DNA of 6,390 nt from an uncultured Campylobacter sp. (GTDB taxonomy: Bacteria > Campylobacterota > Campylobacteria > Campylobacterales > Campylobacteraceae). Made by a program: the position numbers and the translations under genes. The notes below the pieces were generated by a model. That model saw nothing but the letters and a program-made list of their open reading frames with translations, did no database searches and was not told where the DNA came from. The number at the start of each line of letters is the position of its first letter. Position 1 is the stretch's first letter. Shown piece by piece: positions 1 to 4,951 of the stretch. The DNA is taken from the NCBI RefSeq assembly GCF_938030785.1, contig NZ_CALHIK010000061.1:1-6390 (forward strand), read 5' to 3'.

Positions 1-68
1 AGGCGCTTGGGGGCGAGCGCAAATACTCGCTCGTAAGCTTCGACGGCGATTATTTTATCAAGGATTAA
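1..68 (+). CDS. C-terminal end of an unidentified protein (5' partial)
   Basis: The frame starting at base 3 is open from the window edge to a TAA at 66-68 and reads ALGGERKYSLVSFDGDYFIKD. The other two plus frames either stop at once or give an arginine-rich, unconvincing translation. Codon choice (TAC, GTA, AGC, TTC, GAC, GGC, ATC, AAG) matches the real genes here. The segment is acidic and aromatic, alternating polar and hydrophobic residues as in a closing beta hairpin. Only 21 residues are visible and no family motif can be recognised, so no function is proposed. Its start and most of its length lie upstream. A hairpin at 84-131 could end its transcript. Confidence 0.45.
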   Translation, partial: ALGGERKYSLVSFDGDYFIKD

Positions 69-550
69 CGAGGATTTCGTATCGCCGCCCGCCACTTGTA
101 CCGCTTTACGGCATGCGAGCTGCCGGGCGGCACGTTAGAATTTTAAATTTACCGCGCGGCTGCGGCAGATGAAGTGCGCCTCCTCTAATCTGCGCGGACT
201 TGCATTTCAAATTTTATCGTGCGACTGCGACGGGGCGACGTAGATGCGATTTTGAAATTTATCTCGCCCATCCCGCTGCGTGAAATTTTGTCGCAAAACG
301 GTTAAAATTTTGAGGTGCGCTAAATTTTACAAGCTTTTAACCGCGCAAAATTTCGTCTTGCGGACGCGGAATTTGCTGCGTCGCATGAAATTTACCGCGA
401 CATGCGTCGCAAAATTTTATCTCAAAGCGCTTGAGGAATTTTTGCGACGGTTAAATTTAGCGCAAGGTGCGATAAAATTTTATCGCAAACGCGCCGTCTG
501 CGGCGTGGATACGAATTTTTACGACGTGAATTTAAACCGAAGGAGTCAAT
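69..550. other. Gene-free stretch saturated with AAATTT words
   Basis: No convincing gene lies between the TAA at 66-68 and the DUF488 start. The self-complementary word AAATTT starts at 145, 209, 255, 283, 305, 322, 348, 388, 412, 453 and 475. That is 11 copies in 482 bases, against roughly 0.1 expected by chance, usually extended to TAAATTTTA or AAAATTTT and separated by GCG-rich spacers. An open frame at 280-564 is best explained by these words (repeated Lys-Phe) and overlaps the real DUF488 start. The leader ends with a strong ribosome site, GAAGGAGT at 539-546. No clean promoter stands out. Confidence 0.6.
84..131 (+). terminator. Possible terminator hairpin after the upstream gene
   Basis: GCCGCCCG (84-91) and CGGGCGGC (124-131) are perfect reverse complements, forming an 8-bp all-GC stem. 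The 32-nt loop contains its own small CCG/CGG hairpin. The stem starts 15 bases after the TAA of the upstream frame, and the sequence after it (ACGTTAGAATTTTAAATTT) is AT-rich but has no clean T run. It may be a branched terminator or just a GC-rich structure. Confidence 0.3.
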
Positions 551-904
551 ATGCCAAAATTTAAAATCAAGCGCGTTTATGAAAAACTGAGTGAAAGTGA
601 CGGATTTTTGGTGCTTTGCGACAGGCTTTGGCCGCGCGGCGTGAAAAAAGAGGCGCTGCCGATCGATATGTGGGCGAAAGAGATAACGCCGAGCACCGAG
701 ATACGCAAGCTTTTCGCGCACAAGCCCGAGAATTTTGCCCATTTTAAGGAACTTTATCTAGCCGAGCTTTCGCAAAATCCCGCTGTAGCGGAGTTTTTGA
801 AAGTGCTCAAAGATAAGCCGCTGGTTACTCTGCTATACGCCGCGAAGGACGAGCAGTGCAACCACGCGATGATTTTACGCGATTTCTTGCAAAGCAAGGT
901 GTGA
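551..904 (+). CDS. YeaO-like DUF488 family protein
   Basis: This is a complete 117-residue protein of the DUF488/YeaO family, a cytoplasmic family of small proteins with no established biochemical role. The recognisable blocks are in the expected order and the length is typical. They are an N-terminal RVY segment (residues 8-10), DRLWPRG (24-30), WAKEITPSTEIRKLF (41-55), a His/Phe-rich middle (56-66), and the C-terminal VTLLYAAKDEQCNHA (92-106) followed by the ILRDFL helix. The ATG at 551 is fixed by GAAGGAGT at 539-546, five bases upstream. There is no signal peptide or membrane segment. The stop is TGA at 902-904. The next gene begins about 300 bases downstream behind its own promoter, so this is probably a single-gene unit. 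The family assignment is firm, but the function is unknown. Confidence 0.93.
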   Translation: MPKFKIKRVYEKLSESDGFLVLCDRLWPRGVKKEALPIDMWAKEITPSTEIRKLFAHKPENFAHFKELYLAELSQNPAVAEFLKVLKDKPLVTLLYAAKDEQCNHAMILRDFLQSKV

Positions 905-1094
905 TAAAGGAGCTGTTTTGCAAACCGAGCGGCGAAATTTACACCGCAATCCCGCGAAAATTTTGAAATTTTATAAAAAGCGGGGTCGTAATCCAAACAA
1001 AATCGCTCAAATTTATATATGCAAATTTAGAACTTGATTAATTTTTTAAATTCATTTTTTGTTACGCGAGCTGTAAATTTAAAGACGCAATCAA

Positions 1095-1100
1095 TATAAT
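1095..1100 (+). promoter_or_regulatory. Candidate -10 box for the molbindin gene
   Basis: A perfect TATAAT lies in the AT-rich region ahead of the molbindin gene, about 100 bases before its ATG. The position 17 bases upstream reads TGTAAA, a poor -35 box, but Campylobacter sigma-70 promoters commonly lack a conserved -35 and use upstream T-rich stretches such as the one at about 1040-1063. Transcription from here would give a leader of roughly 95 nt. A second AT-rich candidate lies at about 1178-1183 (CATAAT), which would give a much shorter leader. Confidence 0.45.
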
Positions 1101-1202
1101 TTCGCAACAAACTAAATTAATTTCTTACATCCGGCATTTTTAAATTTCATTTAAGAATTTGCCGCTAATATTCGCCCATAATTTTTTTAGAAGGAGCCAA
1201 AA

Positions 1203-1628
1203 ATGGCAATTAGTGCAAGAAATCAACTTAACGTTGTGATCACAGAGGTAAAAACAGGTGCGGTAAACTCGCTAATCGTAGGCAAAACTAAGGGCGGCGA
1301 TGTGCTAAAAGCGACCGTCACGACCGATTCCGAAAAAAGCCTAGATCTAAAAGCCGGCAAAGAGGCGGTATTTTTATTCAAAGCTCCAAGCGTCATCATC
1401 TCCAAAGGCGAGAACGATCTACGCTTAAGCGCGACCAACCAAATAAAGGGCAAAATCACCGCCGTTAAAGAGGGCGCGGTAAATGCCGAGATCAGCGTCA
1501 GAAGCGTCGGCGGCGAGAATTTAAGCGCAACCGTCACAAACGAATCGGTTAAGAATTTAGCTCTTAAAAAAGATGATGAAGTAACCGCAATTATCAAAGC
1601 TACTCAAATCATCGTCGGCGTGAAATAA
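1203..1628 (+). CDS. mop: Two-domain molbindin (tandem Mop/TOBE), ModG-like molybdate-binding protein
   Basis: This is a complete 141-residue protein made of two Mop (TOBE) domains in tandem, at about residues 3-69 and 74-141. Each carries the family pattern: SARNQL or SATNQI, then TGAVN or EGAVN, then GG..L.ATVT, then S.K.L.L, and a final KA..II strand. Aligned without gaps, the halves share 29 of 67 positions, so this is an internal duplication. Length and architecture match the cytoplasmic ModG-type molbindins, which assemble into oligomers that bind molybdate or tungstate at subunit interfaces and act as a metal store. There is no signal peptide and no DNA-binding or ATPase domain, which separates it from ModE and ModC. 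The start is set by AAGGAG at 1191-1196, six bases before the ATG. No molybdate transporter or cofactor gene is adjacent. Family assignment is firm; the storage role is taken from relatives. Confidence 0.93.
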   Translation: MAISARNQLNVVITEVKTGAVNSLIVGKTKGGDVLKATVTTDSEKSLDLKAGKEAVFLFKAPSVIISKGENDLRLSATNQIKGKITAVKEGAVNAEISVRSVGGENLSATVTNESVKNLALKKDDEVTAIIKATQIIVGVK

Positions 1629-1631
1629 TCC

Positions 1632-1651
1632 CGCGACGGCGCGCGACGGCG
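1632..1651. repeat. Perfect 10-bp tandem duplication
   Basis: CGCGACGGCG occurs twice back to back (1632-1641 and 1642-1651), immediately after the molbindin stop codon. The second copy runs into the hairpin at 1649-1673. It is short enough to be a replication-slippage duplication. Confidence 0.7.
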
Positions 1652-1673
1652 ATGTGCGCACTTTGAACATCGC
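1649..1673. other. Hairpin just downstream of the molbindin gene
   Basis: GCGATGT (1649-1655) and ACATCGC (1667-1673) are perfect reverse complements, giving a 7-bp stem with an 11-nt loop. It lies 20 bases after the stop codon and only six bases before the stronger hairpin at 1680-1710. With no T run it is more likely a 3'-end structure than a terminator by itself. Confidence 0.45.
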
Positions 1674-1679
1674 AAAATA

Positions 1680-1710
1680 AAGGAGCGAAATTTCATCAAT
1701 TTCGCTCCTT
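1680..1710. terminator. Strong terminator hairpin between molbindin and the downstream stretch
   Basis: AAGGAGCGAAATT (1680-1692) and AATTTCGCTCCTT (1698-1710) form a perfect 13-bp stem around a five-base loop. On the plus strand it ends the molbindin transcript, although the tail is CCTCAAAA rather than a T run. On the minus strand the stem is followed by TATTTTGC, so it could also stop minus-strand transcription coming from the oxidoreductase side. A bidirectional terminator is the simplest reading. Confidence 0.7.
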
Positions 1711-2194
1711 CCTCAAAACCTCTTTTGATAAATCAAATTTAATAGCAGCTCAAATCACGCCATAGACGGTCTTACCTCGGCTTTTATACGGCGTGCGTTT
1801 TGCGCAGAGCTTTGCGTCTATGCTACGCGAAAACCTACACATAGGGGATATCTTAAAACGTAGACCTGCCTTTGCTCTGCCCGCTCACTTATATCGATTT
1901 GCTTTCATATTTTGTGCGCTCGCGACGCCGCTTTGCGCAGTAGCGACCGACCCTCGCGCGGATGCCAGCACCGAGACTGAACCGATCTAGATCAAAGCGG
2001 TATGCGCTAGCCGCACCCGCCGATAAACAGCAGCACGGACAGATCATCGAACCGCTCGCCTCGTCCTAAACCAGGGCGGTTTTTGAGCTTTTGTCGATCG
2101 GTTCGTTAAAAGAGGCGATTTCGCGGTTAGAAAATTTTACTCTTGCGCTTGCAAAATTTCAGCTCATCGTCTCGAGTAGCAGGCATTTGCTTTG
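1711..2194. other. Gene-free stretch with stop-interrupted, coding-like frames
   Basis: No intact gene with a ribosome site is visible in these 484 bases. On the plus strand a frame beginning at GTG 1793 runs 65 codons to 1990 and includes a hydrophobic segment (LYRFAFIFCALATPLCAVA), but nothing resembling a ribosome site precedes it. On the minus strand one frame reads plausibly for two blocks on either side of an in-frame TGA (SARGSVATAQSGVASAQN, then RFSRSIDAKLCAKRTPYKS). Another minus frame ends in FDDLSVLLFIGGCG. The base composition is gene-like and the stretch has only one or two AAATTT words, unlike the other intergenic regions here. It may be a decayed gene or a repeated remnant; no family can be named. 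Confidence 0.4.
2130..2160 (-). terminator. Weak candidate terminator for the minus-strand oxidoreductase
   Basis: Read on the minus strand, GAAATTTT and AAAATTTTC can pair with one bulged base around an inner TTGC/GCAA stem. This places an AT-rich hairpin about 35 bases after the TAG at 2195-2197. The stem is weak and has no clear U tract, so the assignment is tentative. Confidence 0.22.
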
Positions 2195-2743
2195 CTAAAT
2201 TTGATACTCGCCGGGGCTTAGTTCACCTCGTAAAAGTTTGCCAAAGCGTGCGGCTGCGGCATCTACGGCATCATCTCCAAACTCGCCGGGCTCAAACCCA
2301 CCGCTGATAAACGGCACGGCAAAGTCCATCCCGCAGTAGTTTGCCGCAATCTTAAGCGGCGTTAAAATTTCATCCATGCTAAAGCCGATTGCACCCTGCT
2401 TAGAGTATTCGCCAAGCGGAGTACTAGCGCTTAGCGCGAGCTGCAAGACCTTGCCTTTAAGCGCGCCCGAAGCCACCAGCTCGTGCGAAAAGACGATGTC
2501 AATATAGGCCTTTAGCATAGACGGTACGTTTAGCCAATACATTGGGTACAAAAATACGATACGATCCGCATTCGCTAGCGTATCTTGCTCTGTGCGGGCG
2601 TCTATGCGCGCAATGTCCAAGCCGTAAAGCCCCTCCAAATGGCGCACTTCCACGCCGGCGGTGCCCTTTGCGACCTGTGATAGGGCTTTGTTCACGCGCG
2701 AGGCGGCGAAATTCGGATGCGATAAGATCACGAGCGTTTTCAT
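2195..2743 (-). CDS. NAD(P)H-dependent oxidoreductase, flavodoxin-like fold (quinone reductase/KefF/MdaB type)
   Basis: This is a complete 182-residue cytoplasmic flavoprotein of the flavodoxin-like NAD(P)H reductase family (DT-diaphorase, MdaB, KefF, YwrO). Relatives bind FMN or FAD and transfer two electrons from NAD(P)H to quinones or other acceptors. Visible features are the N-terminal strand and phosphate loop LVILSHPNFAASRVN (residues 4-18), the signature FLYPMYWLNVPSMLKAYID (64-82), LKGKVLQLALSAST (95-108), and the FSMDEILTPLKIAANYCGM helix (121-139). The segment after the signature (VFSHELVASG) is shorter than the usual TYGFAYG loop. AAGGAA at 2749-2754, five bases before the ATG, fixes the start, and an extended -10 box lies just upstream. 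The neighbouring minus-strand gene ends 206 bases away, so the two need not share a transcript. The family is secure; the in vivo substrate is not. Confidence 0.9.
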   Translation of the reverse strand: MKTLVILSHPNFAASRVNKALSQVAKGTAGVEVRHLEGLYGLDIARIDARTEQDTLANADRIVFLYPMYWLNVPSMLKAYIDIVFSHELVASGALKGKVLQLALSASTPLGEYSKQGAIGFSMDEILTPLKIAANYCGMDFAVPFISGGFEPGEFGDDAVDAAAARFGKLLRGELSPGEYQI

Positions 2744-2771
2744 GTTGTTTCCTTTGTTAAAATTTTGAAAA

Positions 2772-2780
2772 ATTATATCA
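2772..2780 (-). promoter_or_regulatory. Extended -10 promoter for the minus-strand oxidoreductase
   Basis: The minus strand reads TGATATAATTTT, an extended -10 (TGn before TATAAT), about 28 bases upstream of the ATG. A T-rich stretch lies upstream in place of a -35 box, as is common for Campylobacter sigma-70 promoters. The expected leader is about 20 nt and includes the AAGGAA ribosome site. The same 12 bases occur ahead of the next minus-strand gene (4002-4010 core). Confidence 0.6.
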
Positions 2781-2949
2781 CCAAAAGGCTAAAAGTAGAT
2801 TAAGAGGGCTTGCGAAAGCGAGGCGTTATTTTGCTTATGAAGGTCGGAGTTTGTACGTCGCAATCACTATGAGCGCTCTCGCGCCACTTCAAAGCACACA
2901 CCACAAAGTGTTTTCACGCTCGCGACGCAAAGCAAACCCCTGCGCTCGC

Positions 2950-3921
2950 CTAAACCTCCAAAACCCGCCTAGCGATAAGGCTTTGTGCGCCTGCTTCTTT
3001 TACGCTGCAAAGCATTAAATTTCGCTGCTCAAAAAATGCCTCCAGCCGCTCGCCCCCATCTAGAACGATCTCGCTTACGATCCGCCCAACGCTCGGCAAA
3101 AAGCGCCAAATGCCGTTTTCACTCTGCAAAAACAGCGACCTTTCGTCCGCGCTAAGGCGCATCTGCTTAAATTTAACTCCCGTATCCCACTCTCTCCGCG
3201 CTCCATCCGCGCCGAGCATTAAAATTTTACCCGAGAGTGTCATCCGCGCGCCCTCGCCGTGCCCGTCGCAAATTTTAGCGGGGACGTAAATTACGGGGTG
3301 AAAGTACCAATTTCCCGCATTATCAAGCTGCGCGGCGTCAAAGGTGCCGACCTCAAAGAGTATCTCTACCCTATCTTTTGCGACGTCGTATCGCTGCACG
3401 CAGCCCCGCACCGGCGATGCGATGAGATAGCGCCCGTCGCTGCCGCGCAGTAGCAGGCGACAACCCTCATCCTTCAGCCGCTTTTTGCTCACGCCGCCCT
3501 GCGCGTAGTTAAAGGCCGCAACGCTGCCGCCTGAGCGGTTTAGTAAAACAAGCGTGCCCTGCTCGTTCCCCGCGACGAAGTCGGAGTATTTGGGCACGCC
3601 TTTTTCATATTTTTCCTCTATCTGCAGCGAGCCCCTATGCAGGCGGTAAATTTTACTATCGGTCACGGCGAAAATGTGCTGCGCGTCCGCGCTAAAATGC
3701 ATGCAGCGCACGGCGTTTCGAAGCAGCGCGCTAGCCGTTTCCTCGCCCGTAGCAAAGCTCATGCGGCGCAGGTGCATAGAGGCGTAAGAGCTGCCCCAGC
3801 CGTCCGCGATGTAAAATACGTCCGCGTCGAACGGATCCTGCGTAGGCGCGATGCCGCCGAACATACCGTTTTCAAGTCGCTTCCGCCATAAAATTTCAGT
3901 TCTGAGTTTTAGCCGTGCCAT
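2950..3921 (-). CDS. Hypothetical protein, probable beta-propeller (WD40/YVTN-like)
   Basis: This is a complete 323-residue protein that I do not recognise. It shows repeated beta-strand units typical of propeller blades, in which an S/D-x-D turn is followed by a hydrophobic strand and a second short strand. Examples are MHFSADAQHIFAVTDSKIYRL (residues 74-94), LLLRGSDGRYLIASP...VQRYDV (156-180), AAQLDNAGNWYFHPV (196-210) and MRLSADERSLFLQSENGIWRF (254-274). Spacing varies and no canonical WD dipeptide pattern is seen. There is no signal peptide, lipobox or membrane segment, so a cytoplasmic location is likely. The ATG is fixed by AAAGGAG at 3926-3932, four bases upstream. A promoter lies at 4002-4010, so it is probably monocistronic, divergent from the Bcp gene. 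Composition resembles its neighbours. It may act as a binding scaffold, but no substrate or partner can be deduced. Confidence 0.85.
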   Translation of the reverse strand: MARLKLRTEILWRKRLENGMFGGIAPTQDPFDADVFYIADGWGSSYASMHLRRMSFATGEETASALLRNAVRCMHFSADAQHIFAVTDSKIYRLHRGSLQIEEKYEKGVPKYSDFVAGNEQGTLVLLNRSGGSVAAFNYAQGGVSKKRLKDEGCRLLLRGSDGRYLIASPVRGCVQRYDVAKDRVEILFEVGTFDAAQLDNAGNWYFHPVIYVPAKICDGHGEGARMTLSGKILMLGADGARREWDTGVKFKQMRLSADERSLFLQSENGIWRFLPSVGRIVSEIVLDGGERLEAFFEQRNLMLCSVKEAGAQSLIARRVLEV

Positions 3922-4001
3922 TTTTCTCCTTTGCGCGCGCAGCTGCGTAAATTTTATAAATCTGCTCGCTGCGGGCGGGTTTTAAATTTAGCTCGCATAA
4001 A

Positions 4002-4010
4002 ATTATATCA
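4002..4010 (-). promoter_or_regulatory. Extended -10 promoter for the propeller-like gene
   Basis: The minus strand reads TGATATAATTTT, identical over 12 bases to the promoter core at 2772-2780. It lies about 80 bases upstream of the ATG at 3919-3921, giving a leader of roughly 70 nt that contains an AAATTT word. Inverted-repeat arms abut the element on its upstream side (4010-4046). Confidence 0.55.
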
Positions 4011-4046
4011 CGAGCCGCTAAATTTAAGGCTCTTCGTGCGGCTCGT
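4010..4046. repeat. Inverted repeat over the upstream part of the minus-strand promoter
   Basis: ACGAGCCG (4010-4017) and CGGCTCGT (4039-4046) are perfect 8-base reverse complements separated by 21 bases. A competing GGCTC at 4028-4032 can also pair with GAGCC at 4012-4016 across an 11-base loop. The repeat lies where the -35 region of the minus-strand promoter would be, so it could be an operator, but no known regulator motif is recognised. Confidence 0.35.
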
Positions 4047-4130
4047 TTCGCGCACAGCTGCGACGCGGAGCAAAATTTCATCCAAGCAAGGATAAATTTA
4101 TGAAAAAAGATTAAAATTTAGCCGCGATTT

Positions 4131-4143
4131 GGGCTACGAGCCC
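4131..4143 (+). promoter_or_regulatory. Leader hairpin upstream of the bcp ribosome site
   Basis: GGGCT (4131-4135) and AGCCC (4139-4143) form a 5-bp stem with a three-base loop. With one bulged G the flanking ATTT and AAAT can extend the stem. It ends about 13 bases before the AAAGGA ribosome site of the peroxiredoxin gene. There is no T run, so it is more likely a leader-RNA structure than a terminator. Confidence 0.35.
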
Positions 4144-4168
4144 GAAAATTTCAAAAAAAGGACACGAT

Positions 4169-4696
4169 ATGCAGAGAAAAACACGGATCGAAGACGAGTT
4201 CAGCACAGAGGATCGCGAGCGCAAAATTACGCTGCAAGCGGGAGATGCGGCGCCCGAGTTTAGCTTGCAAAACGCCGACGAAGCGAGCGTCGCGCTAAAG
4301 GACTTCGCGGGGAAAAAGGTCGCGCTGTATTTTTACCCCAAGGACAACACCCCCGGCTGCACGACCGAAGCATGCGAATTTAGCGCCGTGTACGATGATT
4401 TTATCGCCGCAGATTGCGTGATCGTCGGCATCAGCCCCGACAGCGCCAAATCTCACGCGGGCTTCATCGCCAAGCAAAGCCTAAAGCACATCCTGCTGAG
4501 CGATCCGCAGCACGAGGTAGCCAAGCTATACGGCGCGTGGCAGGTGCGCAAAAACTACGGGCGCGAGTATCTGGGCATCGTGCGCTCGACCTTTCTGATT
4601 GGTGCGGACGGCAAAATTTTAAAAGTCTATAAAAGCGTCAAGGCAAAGGATCACGCCGCAAAAGTGCTCGCGGATCTACTAGCTGCGGGGAAATAA
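4169..4696 (+). CDS. bcp: Thiol peroxidase, Bcp/PrxQ-type peroxiredoxin
   Basis: This is a complete 175-residue cytoplasmic peroxiredoxin of the Bcp (PrxQ) class, which reduces hydrogen peroxide and organic peroxides using electrons from thioredoxin. The core begins at about residue 24 (AGDAAPEFSL). The active-site block LYFYPKDNTPGCTTEACEF carries peroxidatic Cys64 and the resolving cysteine Cys69 five residues later, as in two-Cys Bcp proteins. VIVGISPDSAKSHAGF (84-99) and the conserved Arg139 in RSTFLIGADGKI follow. Usual members are about 150-157 residues. This one has about 20 extra charged residues at the N terminus (MQRKTRIEDEFSTEDRERK), with no in-frame ATG, GTG or TTG nearer the core and a good AAAGGA at 4157-4162, so the extension appears real. 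It is divergent from the propeller gene and followed 255 bases later by an oxidoreductase. A PerR box could not be recognised. Confidence 0.94.
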   Translation: MQRKTRIEDEFSTEDRERKITLQAGDAAPEFSLQNADEASVALKDFAGKKVALYFYPKDNTPGCTTEACEFSAVYDDFIAADCVIVGISPDSAKSHAGFIAKQSLKHILLSDPQHEVAKLYGAWQVRKNYGREYLGIVRSTFLIGADGKILKVYKSVKAKDHAAKVLADLLAAGK

Positions 4697-4697
4697 A

Positions 4698-4732
4698 GCG
4701 CCAAACTAGTGTTTTGAAATAGAGCCCGGCGC
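4698..4732 (+). terminator. Weak candidate terminator after bcp
   Basis: GCGCC (4698-4702) pairs with GGCGC (4728-4732), and the loop contains a nested CAAAC...GTTTTG hairpin (4702-4716). It begins two bases after the bcp stop. No T tract follows, so support is structural only. Confidence 0.28.
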
Positions 4733-4804
4733 ATTGAGCACTAAGCGTTAATATGAAATTTATGCACTGAAATTTGCTATGGAATTTCGGCGTAAAATTT
4801 AAGC

Positions 4805-4818
4805 GCCGAAGCTTCGGC
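4805..4818. repeat. Perfect 14-bp palindrome
   Basis: GCCGAAGCTTCGGC is fully self-complementary and can fold as a 5-bp stem with an AGCT loop. TAAAATTT words lie on both sides (from 4793 and 4821), making a longer imperfect inverted repeat. It could be a bcp transcript end or a protein-binding site. Confidence 0.5.
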
Positions 4819-4951
4819 ATTAAAATTTGGCCTTGAAATTTTGTCTTAGAATTCCGTCGCTCAGTTGAAAATTAAATTTTTGAAGCGGAGCTCTAAGTGC
4901 GATTTTAGCGGCAAATTTTATCGCCCCAAACCAAAATTTTAAAGGAAAAAT

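Larger units (their letters stand above)
4697..4951. other. AAATTT-dense intergenic region before the second oxidoreductase
   Basis: This gene-free 255-base region contains eight AAATTT words, starting at 4756, 4770, 4795, 4823, 4836, 4874, 4913 and 4934, in the same style as 69-550. A perfect 14-base palindrome (GCCGAAGCTTCGGC) lies at 4805-4818. A GCGAT/ATCGC inverted repeat (4899-4903 and 4920-4924) lies in the leader of the next gene. No unambiguous -10 box is visible, although one must exist for the oxidoreductase unless it is read through from bcp. Confidence 0.5.

Noticed and set aside
69..550. CRISPR-like array suggested by regularly recurring AAATTT words
   Set aside because: The repeated unit is only 6-9 bases, spacing varies from 17 to 64 bases, and no long repeat with unique spacers or cas gene is present.
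422..742. Minus-strand frame of 106 codons across the DUF488 start
   Set aside because: It is antisense to a clear DUF488 gene, has no ribosome site and resembles no known protein.
1223..1597. Minus-strand frame of 124 codons inside the molbindin gene
   Set aside because: It is the antisense shadow of a gene with unmistakable Mop-domain motifs.
1793..1990. 65-codon plus frame with a hydrophobic segment, as a possible small membrane protein
   Set aside because: It starts at GTG without a ribosome site, and the opposite strand is equally coding-like; kept only as part of the broken-sequence note.
3896..4081. Minus-strand 61-codon frame upstream of the propeller gene
   Set aside because: It overlaps the start, ribosome site and promoter of the propeller gene, and its translation is a low-complexity Ala/Arg/Lys mix.
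4414..4632. Plus-strand 72-codon frame inside bcp
   Set aside because: It is an out-of-frame, arginine-rich shadow of the peroxiredoxin gene.
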